Shown: piece after piece, positions 1 through 7,490 of the stretch | Layout: the number at the start of each line of letters is the position of its first letter | How positions within the stretch are numbered: position 1 is the stretch's first letter | NCBI GenBank assembly: GCA_002392505.1 | Contig: DGHD01000040.1 | Span: 1-21,576 of the forward strand | DNA length: 21,576 nucleotides | Source of the DNA: Christensenella sp. UBA3857 | GTDB lineage: Bacteria; Bacillota; Clostridia; Christensenellales; CAG-138 | Reading direction: 5' to 3' | Notes under the pieces: model-generated | What the model was told of the DNA's origin: nothing | The model's database searches: none | Seen by the model: only the letters and a program-made list of their open reading frames with translations | Program-made: the position numbers and the translations under genes

Positions 1-36
1 AGGAACGAGCGGTGGATGAGGGATGTTTCCGATAAA
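1..36 (+). repeat. 3' end of a dispersed repeat copy
   Basis: The left edge starts inside a repeat. Positions 11-36 match the reverse complement of 21463-21488 at 24 of 26 bases. The first 22 bases also match 294-315 inside the window. The shared core reads GAGCGGTGGATGAGGG. The copy is cut by the window edge, so its full length is unknown. Positions 37-107 hold no gene I can support; the only structure is a perfect 8-bp stem (77-84 with 88-95). Confidence 0.75.
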
Positions 37-107
37 CTTGAGCTTCCCGACTGCGTAACAGTAGAAAAGATCAGATGAAAATCCTCCGGATTTTCCGAAA
101 AGATAAC

Positions 108-318
108 CTCCTCATCACCGCTTACGCGGAGCTTTTGCCGGGGCGGACCTTGCCGCCCGTTCTCCGTCTCCCCGACCATTCACCGGATGGTCGGGATCGC
201 CTTCGGCGACCGACTCCGAACCCACCCCGGGGGAAGCCTTTTTGTTCGATTCCGCGCCAGCGTAAGCCTTCCCTTGGGGGAAGGGGGACCGCGAGGAACG
301 AGCGGTGGATGAGGGCTT
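108..318. repeat. MITE-like intergenic element with imperfect inverted ends
   Basis: This non-coding block of about 210 bp begins with CTCCTCATCACCGC near 110 and ends with GCGGTGGATGAGGG at 302-315, which are imperfect inverted repeats of each other. Inside are several small palindromes: CCGACCAT/ATGGTCGG around 171-193, a GGTCGCCGAAGGCGATC-like one around 193-212, and CCTTCCCTTGGGGGAAGG around 270-287. The right half repeats the sequence at position 1 and, inverted, at the right window edge. Short open frames across it differ on every strand and look like no protein. I infer a non-autonomous mobile or extragenic palindromic element. No transposase or target-site duplication was established. 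Confidence 0.6.
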
Positions 319-322
319 TTTC

Positions 323-407
323 ATGCGCCTTCGGGCGCATATCGAACGCTCAAGCGTATATCGAAAACGTTGAGTTTATATCGATATGCCGCAAGGCATA
401 ATATCGT
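323..407. repeat. Array of short hairpins separated by ATATCGA
   Basis: Four small inverted repeats, each with a different stem, are separated by the same heptamer. The heptamer ATATCGA starts at 339, 358 and 378, with ATATCGT at 401. The stems are ATGCGCC/GGCGCAT with a TTCG loop (323-340), ACGC/GCGT with TCAA (346-357), AAAC/GTTT (365-377), and TATGCC/GGCATA with a GCAA loop (385-400). TTCG and GCAA are classic stable RNA tetraloops. The spacing is 19, 20 and 23 bases. The stem sequences vary while pairing is kept, which points to selection on structure, in RNA or cruciform form. The function is not known to me. Confidence 0.75.
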
Positions 408-408
408 C

Positions 409-439
409 CTCGCCTTGCTCGCTCAAGGCGAGCCTTTTT
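409..439 (+). terminator. Terminator-like hairpin ahead of lysS
   Basis: A perfect 9-bp stem (409-417 CTCGCCTTG with 424-432 CAAGGCGAG) has a 6-base loop and is followed by CCTTTTTA. It closes the hairpin array and sits 16 bases before the lysS -35 box, so it would insulate lysS from upstream transcription. Confidence 0.65.
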
Positions 440-454
440 ATCCGCAGTTTTCTG

Positions 455-483
455 TTGTCAAACCGACCGATCCGTGTTATAAT
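455..483 (+). promoter_or_regulatory. sigma-A promoter of lysS
   Basis: TTGTCA (455-460) and TATAAT (478-483) are separated by 17 bases. A second TATAAT lies at 491-496. The expected start of transcription near 490 leaves a leader of under 30 bases, which is too short for a T-box. The ribosome site TAAGGAGG (503-510) sits 7 bases before the ATG. Confidence 0.85.
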
Positions 484-517
484 AAATTGTTATAATATCC
501 CCTAAGGAGGTACATCT

Positions 518-2548
518 ATGCATTGGTCCTATGAGATAGCGAAGAAGATAATCGAGCGCCGCCCCGATAAGGAGGAGTACGTCTGCGCCGCGGGCATCAG
601 CCCCTCCGGCAGTGTTCACATCGGCAATTTCCGCGACGTCGCGACGAGCTGGTTCGTCGTGAAGGCGCTTCGCAGCATGGGCAAAAAGGCGAAGATGCTC
701 TTCTCCTGGGACGAGTACGACCGCATGCGCAAGGTCCCCGCGAACGTGGCGAAGATCACGGAAGGGTTCGAGAAGTACATCGGCTGTCCCTATACCGCCG
801 TGCCCAACCCCTTTGACGACGACGCGAAGACCTATGCCGAGCATTTCGAGCGTGAATTCGAGCCCGCCATGCTGGGCTTCGGGGTCGAGATGGATTACCG
901 CCATCAGTCCGAAATGTACGAGAGCGGCAAGTACACCAACGAGATCATCCATGCGCTCAAGTGCCGCAGGGAGATCTTCGACATACTCGACAGCTTCCGC
1001 ACGCAGGACGCCAAGGAGGGCGAGCGCGACGCTTACATGCCCGTTTCCATCTACTGCCCCAAGTGCGGCAGGGACACCACGCATATCGACTCCGTTTCGG
1101 AGGACTGCACCCACGCGCACTATACCTGCGACTGCGGGCATGAGGGCGATTTCGATTTCGTCAACGAGCATAACGTGAAGCTTGCCTGGAAGGTCGACTG
1201 GGCTATGCGCTGGGCGTACGAGGGCGTCGATTTCGAGCCCGGCGGCAAGGATCACGCCGCGCCCACCGGCAGCTATCAGACGAGCCGCGTCATCTCCCGC
1301 GAGATATTCGGCTATGAAGCGCCGCTCTTCGTCGGTTACGAATTCATAGGCATAAAGGGCACCACCGGCAAGATGAGCTCCTCGTCCGGTCTGAACCTCA
1401 CGCCCGATTCGCTCCTCAAGATCTACGATCCCGAGATAATCCTCTGGCTCTACGCCAAGACGGAGCCCGCGAAGGCGTTCGACTTCTGCTTTGACGACGG
1501 CATACTCCGCCAGTATTTCGAGTTCGACAGGCAGTATAAGGACTGGCTCGACGGGAAGAGCGACGAATTCATGAACGTCGTTTTCGACGACTGCCTTATC
1601 GAGGGCAGACGCCCCGAGACCGTGCCGATGAGCCTGCTCGTGCAGTTCGGCTCCATCGTCGATTTCAACGTGCCCATGCTCGAGAAGGTGTTCGAGAAGG
1701 TCGGCACCCCCTATAAGGAGGCGGATTTCTCCGAAAGGCTCCCCAAGGCGAGGTACTGGCTTGAGAACTGCTCGCCCGAGAGCGTGTATCGCCTCCGCGC
1801 GACGCGCAATTTCGAGGTCTACAACGCGCTTTCGGAGCCCGAAAAGAAGGAGATCGCGCGGCTTTACGAGGTGCTTGACGCCGGCGGATACGATCTCGAC
1901 GGGCTGCAAACGCTGCTTTACGCCATCCCCAAGGAGGCGCTTCCCGAGAACGCGGGCGACAAGGAATTGAAGAACGCCCAGGGCGCCTTCTTCAAGAACG
2001 TCTACCGGCTCCTGATCGACAAGGAGCGCGGACCGAGGCTCTACCTCTTCCTCTACGCGATAGAGAAGGATTCCTACATGAAGCTCCTCGATTTCTCCCA
2101 TCCGAAAACGGAGGAGGAGGAAAGGATCGAGCGCGAGGCGCTTGAGGCTGAGGCGAAGAAGAACGCCGCGCCCGAGAAGAAGATCGAATACGGCGAGCCC
2201 GATCCCTTCACGCCCGTAAAGCCCGAGATCGGCATCGACGATTTCATGAAGGCGGATCTCAGGGTAGCGAAGGTCCTGAAGTGCCAGGAGATAAGGAAAT
2301 CCCATTCCTGCTACAAGATAACGCTCTTCGACGGCGAGGGCGAGCGCGTGATCGTCTCCTCCATAAAGGCGTATTACGAGCCGGAGGAGCTCGTCGGAAA
2401 GAAGCTGATCGTCGTCGCGAACCTCGCCCCCGCAAGGATCGCGGGCGTCGAGTCGAACGGCATGCTGTTAGCCGGTACCAACAACGCCTGCGGCTGCAAG
2501 GTCGTCTTTGTGGACGACGCCGTGCCCGAAGGCACCATGATAAAATAA
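518..2548 (+). CDS. lysS: Class I lysyl-tRNA synthetase with C-terminal tRNA-binding domain
   Basis: This enzyme charges tRNA-Lys with lysine in the cytoplasm. It is the class I (archaeal-type) enzyme, not the usual bacterial class II LysRS. The Rossmann motif HIGN is at residues 34-37 and the KMSSSSG loop at 285-291. Cysteines 180, 183, 204 and 206 form a CxxC...CxC pair likely to bind zinc. After about residue 570 there is an extra OB-fold tRNA-binding domain of the Trbp111/EMAPII/MetRS-C type, with motifs such as DLRVAKVL and SNGMLLAG. At 676 residues it is longer than class I LysRS proteins of about 520-530, and the fusion explains this. The Shine-Dalgarno sequence is near perfect. Whether the genome also has a class II LysRS cannot be seen here. 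Confidence 0.95.
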   Translation: MHWSYEIAKKIIERRPDKEEYVCAAGISPSGSVHIGNFRDVATSWFVVKALRSMGKKAKMLFSWDEYDRMRKVPANVAKITEGFEKYIGCPYTAVPNPFDDDAKTYAEHFEREFEPAMLGFGVEMDYRHQSEMYESGKYTNEIIHALKCRREIFDILDSFRTQDAKEGERDAYMPVSIYCPKCGRDTTHIDSVSEDCTHAHYTCDCGHEGDFDFVNEHNVKLAWKVDWAMRWAYEGVDFEPGGKDHAAPTGSYQTSRVISREIFGYEAPLFVGYEFIGIKGTTGKMSSSSGLNLTPDSLLKIYDPEIILWLYAKTEPAKAFDFCFDDGILRQYFEFDRQYKDWLDGKSDEFMNVVFDDCLIEGRRPETVPMSLLVQFGSIVDFNVPMLEKVFEKVGTPYKEADFSERLPKARYWLENCSPESVYRLRATRNFEVYNALSEPEKKEIARLYEVLDAGGYDLDGLQTLLYAIPKEALPENAGDKELKNAQGAFFKNVYRLLIDKERGPRLYLFLYAIEKDSYMKLLDFSHPKTEEEERIEREALEAEAKKNAAPEKKIEYGEPDPFTPVKPEIGIDDFMKADLRVAKVLKCQEIRKSHSCYKITLFDGEGERVIVSSIKAYYEPEELVGKKLIVVANLAPARIAGVESNGMLLAGTNNACGCKVVFVDDAVPEGTMIK

Positions 2549-2559
2549 TCTGCCGATCG

Positions 2560-2590
2560 AAATGCCGAAGCGGTAAGCTTCGGCATTTTT
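2560..2590 (+). terminator. Rho-independent terminator after lysS
   Basis: A perfect 12-bp stem (2560-2571 with 2577-2588) with loop GGTAA has T's on its 3' side. It ends only 12 bases before the next start codon, so the radical SAM gene has its ribosome site directly behind the terminator. Confidence 0.85.
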
Positions 2591-2602
2591 CAGGAGGACT
2601 GT

Positions 2603-3607
2603 ATGAAGACCGTATCCGTAATGCTTCAAAACCTCTGCGTCCCGTGCGAATGCCGGTGCCGCTACTGCCTGCTCTCCTGCGACGGGAAAACCGTCGGCAC
2701 GGATTGGGAGCGGGGGCTTTCGTTCGCCCGCGCGTTCACGGAGGGGCTTAAAAAGGAAAGACCGGAGCTTGGCGTGCTGTTCTCGTTCGGCGCCTCCATG
2801 GAGCATCCGCGGCTTCCCGAAGCCCTTGACGAGCTGAGGGCGCTGTCAAGCCCGCAGTCGGAATTCCTGCAGTGCGACGGCATGAAAATGCGCTCCGACG
2901 CGGAATGCGCTTCGCTCGCCGGAATGCTTGCAGAAAAGGGCGTTAAGCATTTGAATTTCACTTTCTACGGACCGGAGGAGTATCACGACCGCTTTGCCGG
3001 AAGGCGCGGCGATCATGCGCTGATGCTCCGTATGCTGCGCGCGGCAGGCAAAGCGGGGCTTGAGCTGTCCGTCGGCATACCCGTAACAACGGAGAACGTT
3101 TCCCGGGCGGAGGAGCTCATCGACCTCCTTCACGCCAACGTTCCCGAGCTTGCCGTAAAGCTTTTCATACCGCACGGCGAGGGGCGCGGGCGGTTTTTGG
3201 AGGGTATAAGGCTTTCAGAGGAAGACCTCGGGGTCCTCTCCCCCGCCGCTCTCGGGCTCCTGAACCGGAGCGTTTACCGTCCCGAGCGCGAGTGGCTTAC
3301 CGGCGGCTTCTATAAGGAGGAGACCGTCAGGACGCTGATCATATCCCTCCGCGCGGACAATATCGACCGCTATGAGGCCATGGCTCCCGGCGCCGTCGTT
3401 GCCGAGGCGGAGGCGCTCGACGACGGCTATTACGCCGCATTCCCCGATTTTTACGAGCTCGCCGCGCTTTACGGCGACCCCGCGGGAACGAAGCTCTACC
3501 GGCAGCGCGACCTTTTCCATTACTACCGCCGCAGGTATGCGCTCGATCACGGCACGGAGGTTTACGACGTGACCGACGAACGGCAGACCGGCTCGAGAAG
3601 GAGCTGA
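2603..3607 (+). CDS. Radical SAM protein of unknown substrate
   Basis: This is a 334-residue protein with the 4Fe-4S/S-adenosylmethionine motif CX3CX2C at Cys15, Cys19 and Cys22 (CECRCRYC), with further cysteines at 12 and 17. The middle contains a barrel-like pattern (HLNFTFYGPEEYHDRF, then SVGIPVTTENV) typical of radical SAM TIM barrels. No C-terminal cysteine-rich SPASM domain is seen. The start is supported by AGGAGG at 2592-2597. No promoter fits between the lysS terminator and this start, so expression probably relies on read-through or on a promoter inside the end of lysS; TGATAAAAT at 2538-2546 is a weak extended -10 candidate. The reaction and substrate are unknown, and no precursor peptide gene was found nearby. 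Confidence 0.8.
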   Translation: MKTVSVMLQNLCVPCECRCRYCLLSCDGKTVGTDWERGLSFARAFTEGLKKERPELGVLFSFGASMEHPRLPEALDELRALSSPQSEFLQCDGMKMRSDAECASLAGMLAEKGVKHLNFTFYGPEEYHDRFAGRRGDHALMLRMLRAAGKAGLELSVGIPVTTENVSRAEELIDLLHANVPELAVKLFIPHGEGRGRFLEGIRLSEEDLGVLSPAALGLLNRSVYRPEREWLTGGFYKEETVRTLIISLRADNIDRYEAMAPGAVVAEAEALDDGYYAAFPDFYELAALYGDPAGTKLYRQRDLFHYYRRRYALDHGTEVYDVTDERQTGSRRS

Positions 3608-3641
3608 AAAACGCGGGCGACGCCCGCGCATATGAAAAAAC

Positions 3642-3670
3642 AAAGCATGGCAAATACTTGCCATGCTTTT
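3642..3670. terminator. Bidirectional terminator between convergent genes
   Basis: A perfect 12-bp stem AAAGCATGGCAA/TTGCCATGCTTT has loop ATAC. T-runs are present in both reading directions. It serves the radical SAM gene (+) and the GNAT gene (-). A second GC-rich palindrome (3612-3628) lies just upstream. Confidence 0.85.
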
Positions 3671-3682
3671 CTTGTCCTGTTT

Positions 3683-4192
3683 TTATTCCTTCGTTATCGC
3701 CGTATAAACGCATTCACGGTCCCTGCCGCGGTAGGAAATGATCTCCCTCTCCCCCGTGGGACGCATGCCGCATTTTTCCATAACGCGGAGGCTCGCCGCG
3801 TTCTCTGTGAACGCTCCCGCCTTTATCACGCGGAAGCCTTCGGCGAACAGCTCCCGCACGGCGGCGGCAAGCGCCTCCGGAGCGAAGCCCCTGCCCCTCG
3901 AAGCCGGGTCGACGAACCAGCCGAGCTCGACCTCTCCTTCCTCCATGCGGACGTCGTGGATCATGCCGATCAGCCTTCCGTCAAGGTAAATGCCGCGGGC
4001 GAAGCGGTCCTCCCTGTGCGTGAAGGCGTAAAACCGGTCAAAGAGCGCATTCCGAGCATCGGGCGTGTCAAGATCGGGGACCATGTACGTCCCGTTGACG
4101 CCGGGGTCACGGAGCAGCGCGATCAGCGTTGGCGCGTCCTCTTTGCCGAGCGGCGCAAGCGTGAGCCGTTCCGTGAGGATGACAGATCTCAT
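3683..4192 (-). CDS. GNAT-family N-acetyltransferase (RimJ/RimL-like)
   Basis: This 169-residue protein is predicted to move an acetyl group from acetyl-CoA to an amine. It starts with the RimJ/RimL-type pattern LTERLTLAPLGKEDA. The acetyl-CoA binding motif RGRGFAPEAL follows the strand ELGWFVDP, and the C-terminal ENAASLRVMEKCGM motif is standard for the family. The substrate cannot be told. Its ATG overlaps the pepF stop codon as ATGA (4189-4192), so it is translationally coupled to the peptidase gene. Confidence 0.88.
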   Translation of the reverse strand: MRSVILTERLTLAPLGKEDAPTLIALLRDPGVNGTYMVPDLDTPDARNALFDRFYAFTHREDRFARGIYLDGRLIGMIHDVRMEEGEVELGWFVDPASRGRGFAPEALAAAVRELFAEGFRVIKAGAFTENAASLRVMEKCGMRPTGEREIISYRGRDRECVYTAITKE

Positions 4193-5961
4193 ACGCCGTA
4201 GATCTCGCCAACGAGGCGTTTGAACTCGTCCACTCTGCCGCGGTAGGAGGCGAGGCTCATGCGCCAGAATTCCTTATCGGTAAGGTCGATGCCGGCGATG
4301 AGGGCGGTATCCTCCACGCTCATTACGGGCGTGGCATGGAGCAGACTGCGGTACTTCCCGACGAATCCGGGGCCCTCCTCAAGATACTTGGCGTAGAGCC
4401 CGCGCGCGAACAGTCCGCCGAACGCGTACGGGAAATTGTAGAAGGAAAGCCCGCTCGAATAATAATGCCCCTTGCAGACCCACATATAGGGATGCAGGTA
4501 TTCGGGATCGAGCCCGTCGCCGTACGCCTTCTTCTCGGCGTCGAGCATCATGGCGCAGAGCCTGTCGGGGAACATGAACTCCTCCTCGCGGTTGGCGAAT
4601 ACGGCGCTCTCGAACAGGTAGCGCGAATAGATGTCTATTATGATCTGCGTGGTGTCCATGAGCTGGCTCTCGATGAGCGCGAGCTTCTCCCCGGGATCCT
4701 TCGCGGCGGCGATCGCGGCGTCCATAACGACGTGCTCGTTGAAGGTCGAGGCGGTCTCCGCAACGGGCATCGAATAATCGCCGTTAAGGGGACGGTGATC
4801 CTCAATATTGAGGTTGTGGAAGGCGTGTCCGAGCTCATGCGCGAGCGTCACCACGTCGCTGAACGAGCCGTCGAAATTCGTGAGCACGCGGCTCTGCCTG
4901 AATTCGCGAAGCCCCGAGCAGAACGCGCCGCCCGATTTGCCCTCTCGCGGGTAGAAGTCGATCCAGCTCTCGCTGAACGCCCTCTCGACCATATCGTGAA
5001 GATCCTTGTCGAAGCCGGCGAATATGTTGAGGAGATAATCACGCGCGTCCTCGGCGGTATAGGTTTTTTCGCTCCCGCCCATCGGCGCGAAGAGATCGTA
5101 CCAGGGCAGCCCGTCCTTATGCCCGAGCGCGCGCGCCTTTATCCTGAGATACTCGCGGAACATGGGCATGAACTCCTCCATGGCGGCAAAGAGCGCGTCA
5201 AGCGTTTCCTGCTTCATGCGCTCGTAATGGAGCGTCTTTGCAAGCGGGCTCCCGAAGCCGCGGAGCCTTGCCTCGTTGATGACCTGGAGCTTTATGCTGT
5301 TGAGCGCCGCCGCGACGGGCTCCTTTATCTTGTCGTAGCATTTGAGCTCCGCCTCGTACGCCTCCCTGCGGACGGCGGGATCGGGATCGTAAGCCTTGTT
5401 GCGGATCGCGGAGAGATTGAGCGTTTCGCCCCTGAACTCGGCGGTGACGGACGAAGTCAGCGCGTTCTGGAGATCGCCCCAGGCGCTTCCGCCGGAGATA
5501 TCGTAAAGGGACATTATCTCCTCCGCCTCTTCGGAAAGGAGATGCCTGCTGTCCTCCTTGATGTTTTTGAGCATAAAGCCGTATTCGGCGAGCATCGGAT
5601 CGGAGGCGATGACGCCGTCAAGATCCTCCGCGGAAGCGACGAATTTCTCAAAGGCGGTGCGCGCCTTCGTCATCGCGCTGTAACGCGCCATTATCCTGCC
5701 CAGATACGCCGCCGCCTGCTCGTCCCTGGTGTTCGCCGCCTGATTCAGACCGCAGAAGGAGTACAGCCTTGAAAAGAGCTTCTCGTTCTCCTCCATCAGC
5801 CCGAGCATCCTTTTGATCGTGCCCGCGGGGTCCGAAGCGTCCATCGCCGCCGCAGCCTCGTTGAAAACGCGCACGGCTTCATCCGCCGCCTCGATATCCC
5901 GTTTGAATTCGGGAGAGTCGTACCCGGTGTAAAGCACGTCAAGTGACCATTCGCTGTTCAT
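4189..5961 (-). CDS. pepF: M3-family oligoendopeptidase (PepF type)
   Basis: This is a cytoplasmic zinc metallopeptidase that degrades short peptides, 590 residues long as usual for the family. The zinc motif HELGH starts at residue 375 (HELGHAFHN). The third zinc ligand is the glutamate in AETASTFNEH downstream. The N-terminus (WSLDVLYTGYDSPEF) matches the family start, and the C-terminal GHYYSSGLSFYNFPYAFG region is typical. No signal peptide is seen. The ATG at 5961 has a poor ribosome site nearby. A strong GGGGAAAGGA stretch lies further up, separated from the ATG by a small AAGCC/GGCTT hairpin that might bring it closer. It is first in a two-gene operon with the GNAT gene. Confidence 0.93.
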   Translation of the reverse strand: MNSEWSLDVLYTGYDSPEFKRDIEAADEAVRVFNEAAAAMDASDPAGTIKRMLGLMEENEKLFSRLYSFCGLNQAANTRDEQAAAYLGRIMARYSAMTKARTAFEKFVASAEDLDGVIASDPMLAEYGFMLKNIKEDSRHLLSEEAEEIMSLYDISGGSAWGDLQNALTSSVTAEFRGETLNLSAIRNKAYDPDPAVRREAYEAELKCYDKIKEPVAAALNSIKLQVINEARLRGFGSPLAKTLHYERMKQETLDALFAAMEEFMPMFREYLRIKARALGHKDGLPWYDLFAPMGGSEKTYTAEDARDYLLNIFAGFDKDLHDMVERAFSESWIDFYPREGKSGGAFCSGLREFRQSRVLTNFDGSFSDVVTLAHELGHAFHNLNIEDHRPLNGDYSMPVAETASTFNEHVVMDAAIAAAKDPGEKLALIESQLMDTTQIIIDIYSRYLFESAVFANREEEFMFPDRLCAMMLDAEKKAYGDGLDPEYLHPYMWVCKGHYYSSGLSFYNFPYAFGGLFARGLYAKYLEEGPGFVGKYRSLLHATPVMSVEDTALIAGIDLTDKEFWRMSLASYRGRVDEFKRLVGEIYGV

Positions 5962-6021
5962 ATCGTTACCAAAGCCTTACGGCTTCCTTTCCCCGCAGAA
6001 GCGGCATTTTTCGACAATTGG

Positions 6022-6050
6022 ATTATATCAGCTTTTCGTTGCCGCGGCAA
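6022..6050 (-). promoter_or_regulatory. sigma-A promoter of pepF
   Basis: On the minus strand TTGCCG (6050-6045) and TATAAT (6027-6022) are 17 bases apart, with an extended -10 (TGA before TATAAT). The leader is about 55 bases. Confidence 0.8.
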
Positions 6051-6100
6051 GGGGCTGCGCCTCTTAAAAAACGCGCGTCCTTCCCCCGGACCGCGAAGAC

Positions 6101-6129
6101 TTGATTTTATTCGCAAAATGCGGTATAAT
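6101..6129 (+). promoter_or_regulatory. sigma-A promoter of the Ig-like lipoprotein gene
   Basis: TTGATT (6101-6106) and TATAAT (6124-6129) have a 17-base spacer. The TTG of the -35 box is in frame with the gene and could be mistaken for its start codon. It cannot be the start, because transcription begins downstream of it. Confidence 0.85.
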
Positions 6130-6184
6130 GTGGTGTGCGTTTGTTAAAATGCCCGCCAAATCCAATGAAAATGAGGTCTGTAAA

Positions 6185-7414
6185 ATGAAGGATAATAACC
6201 ATATCGGAAGGAAGGCCGCGCTCGTTGCCGCGGCGCTGGCAGCGATCCTGCTGTGCGCGATGCTCGCCGGCTGCACCTCAAGGCGCGCGCCGGAAATAAA
6301 GAAGGATCCCAACTCCGATTCGTATCTCGTCACCGTTTACGGAAAGGAGGGCTCCGGTCTCGTGTTCGTCAATTCCGACGGTATAAGGACCGAAGTCACC
6401 ATCCCCGCGAAGAAATACGTCACCTTCAAGGTGCCGGCATCGAGCCTGCTCCCCAACGAGCCGCTTGAGGATAACGTCTGCGAAGTCACCCCCACCGTCT
6501 ACCGCGTCGGCAAGGACGGGACGGAGACCCTTATCGACAACATGGGCTCCATAATGATAGACGTGCCCTCCATAATGGTCTCCCTTGACGACGGCGATCA
6601 GCTCGTTTCCGAGGACGGCAGCATCACCATCTCCGGCAGGGTCGATCCCGCCACCGCGCTCGTCACCGTCGGCGGCGAGCAGGCGGAAGTCGCCGAGAAC
6701 GGCAGCTTCACCCACACCGTCAAATTCGAGGATACCGGCGAGCATACGCTCAACATCAACGCGGAGCAGCCCGGTCATTCGACTTACAGGCACACCGTCA
6801 GGGTCGACGTCAAGACCGCCTATCCCACCGAATCGCTCATACAGATGCCCTGGGAATACGGCGATACGGAGTATTCGCAGAGGGTAAAGAGCGTCGTCGA
6901 TATTATCGAGGTGCACGGCAAGGTTCCCGTGGGCAGCGCGCTGACCGCGACGAGCGAATCCACCAACGCCACCATCACCACGCCCCTCGTGGATGACGAG
7001 GGTAATTTCTCGTTCAGCGTCGGCATGGCGGCTCTCGGCGATTACGTAATAGACCTTCTCTGCACCTCCCCCAGCGGTCAGATCTCGCAGCGCAGCATCC
7101 ACGTGCAGCGCGCGCCGGAGATGTCAAGCTACGTCATGGGCGCATGGCGCATGAATTACGCCTCGTTCTCCTACTCCGGCACCCAGGGGTATCAGATCGG
7201 CGGCACGGTTATCGAGATACTCAAGAACGACGATTACATCCTCGCAGTACTGCGGCTGGAGGACAATAACACCCTCGTGCTCGAATACCACAACCATTAC
7301 GCCTCCGCCGGCACGCTCGAGGTCGGTAAGACCTACTCCCACATCTACGGCCGCCCGATGGGCTTGAACGAGGAAGGCCGTCCCCAGGCATACGTCTGGT
7401 TCATAAACGACTGA
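6185..7414 (+). CDS. Surface lipoprotein with Ig-like repeats, paralogous to the pseudokinase ectodomain
   Basis: The 409-residue precursor has a lipoprotein signal ending in MLAGC, with lipidation at Cys30, so the rest faces outward. It contains two bacterial Ig-like beta repeats (SEDGSITISGRVDPAT... and IIEVHGKVPVGSALTAT...), an HVQRAP linker, and a C-terminal domain of about 100 residues ending YVWFIND. The whole mature part aligns with residues 387-782 of the protein at 17070-19418, sharing PW-x-G-x-x-x-YSQR, VQRAP, LEYH-x-HYA and YVWF. The ATG at 6185 is chosen because it directly begins the signal peptide and lies after the promoter. The gene is monocistronic between its own promoter and terminator. 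The ligand and role are unknown. Confidence 0.88.
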   Translation: MKDNNHIGRKAALVAAALAAILLCAMLAGCTSRRAPEIKKDPNSDSYLVTVYGKEGSGLVFVNSDGIRTEVTIPAKKYVTFKVPASSLLPNEPLEDNVCEVTPTVYRVGKDGTETLIDNMGSIMIDVPSIMVSLDDGDQLVSEDGSITISGRVDPATALVTVGGEQAEVAENGSFTHTVKFEDTGEHTLNINAEQPGHSTYRHTVRVDVKTAYPTESLIQMPWEYGDTEYSQRVKSVVDIIEVHGKVPVGSALTATSESTNATITTPLVDDEGNFSFSVGMAALGDYVIDLLCTSPSGQISQRSIHVQRAPEMSSYVMGAWRMNYASFSYSGTQGYQIGGTVIEILKNDDYILAVLRLEDNNTLVLEYHNHYASAGTLEVGKTYSHIYGRPMGLNEEGRPQAYVWFIND

Positions 7415-7429
7415 AAAACGCTGTAAACG

Positions 7430-7466
7430 AAAAGACCCGGAGACGATCTGATCCTACGGGTCTTTT
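7430..7466. terminator. Bidirectional terminator
   Basis: A 10-bp stem AAAAGACCCG (7430-7439) and CGGGTCTTTT (7457-7466) encloses a 17-base loop. T-runs read in both directions. It is shared by the lipoprotein gene (+) and the yhaM-like gene (-). Confidence 0.8.
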
Positions 7467-7490
7467 ATTGCCTGAAAACGCATCCGGGCG

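Noticed and set aside
75..401. Small protein of 108 codons across the left repeat region
   Set aside because: It reads through the inverted-repeat element and the hairpin array, with no ribosome site or conserved pattern; the DNA structure explains the sequence.
339..407. CRISPR array at the ATATCGA repeats
   Set aside because: The repeat is only 7 bases, the spacers are themselves palindromes of 12-18 bases, and no cas genes are nearby.
484..517. T-box or lysine riboswitch ahead of lysS
   Set aside because: The leader after the promoter is under 30 bases, too short for either.
458..2305. Long open frame of 615 codons on the minus strand opposite lysS
   Set aside because: It lies wholly antisense to a clear class I LysRS gene and shows no motif. 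Such frames are common opposite GC-rich codon-biased genes.
2603..3607. RiPP maturase with a nearby precursor peptide
   Set aside because: No short precursor gene with a plausible leader was found on either side, and there is no SPASM cysteine cluster. Only the general radical SAM call is supported.
6101..6184. TTG start that would add 28 residues to the Ig-like lipoprotein
   Set aside because: That TTG is part of the -35 box TTGATT, upstream of TATAAT. The signal peptide begins at the ATG at 6185.
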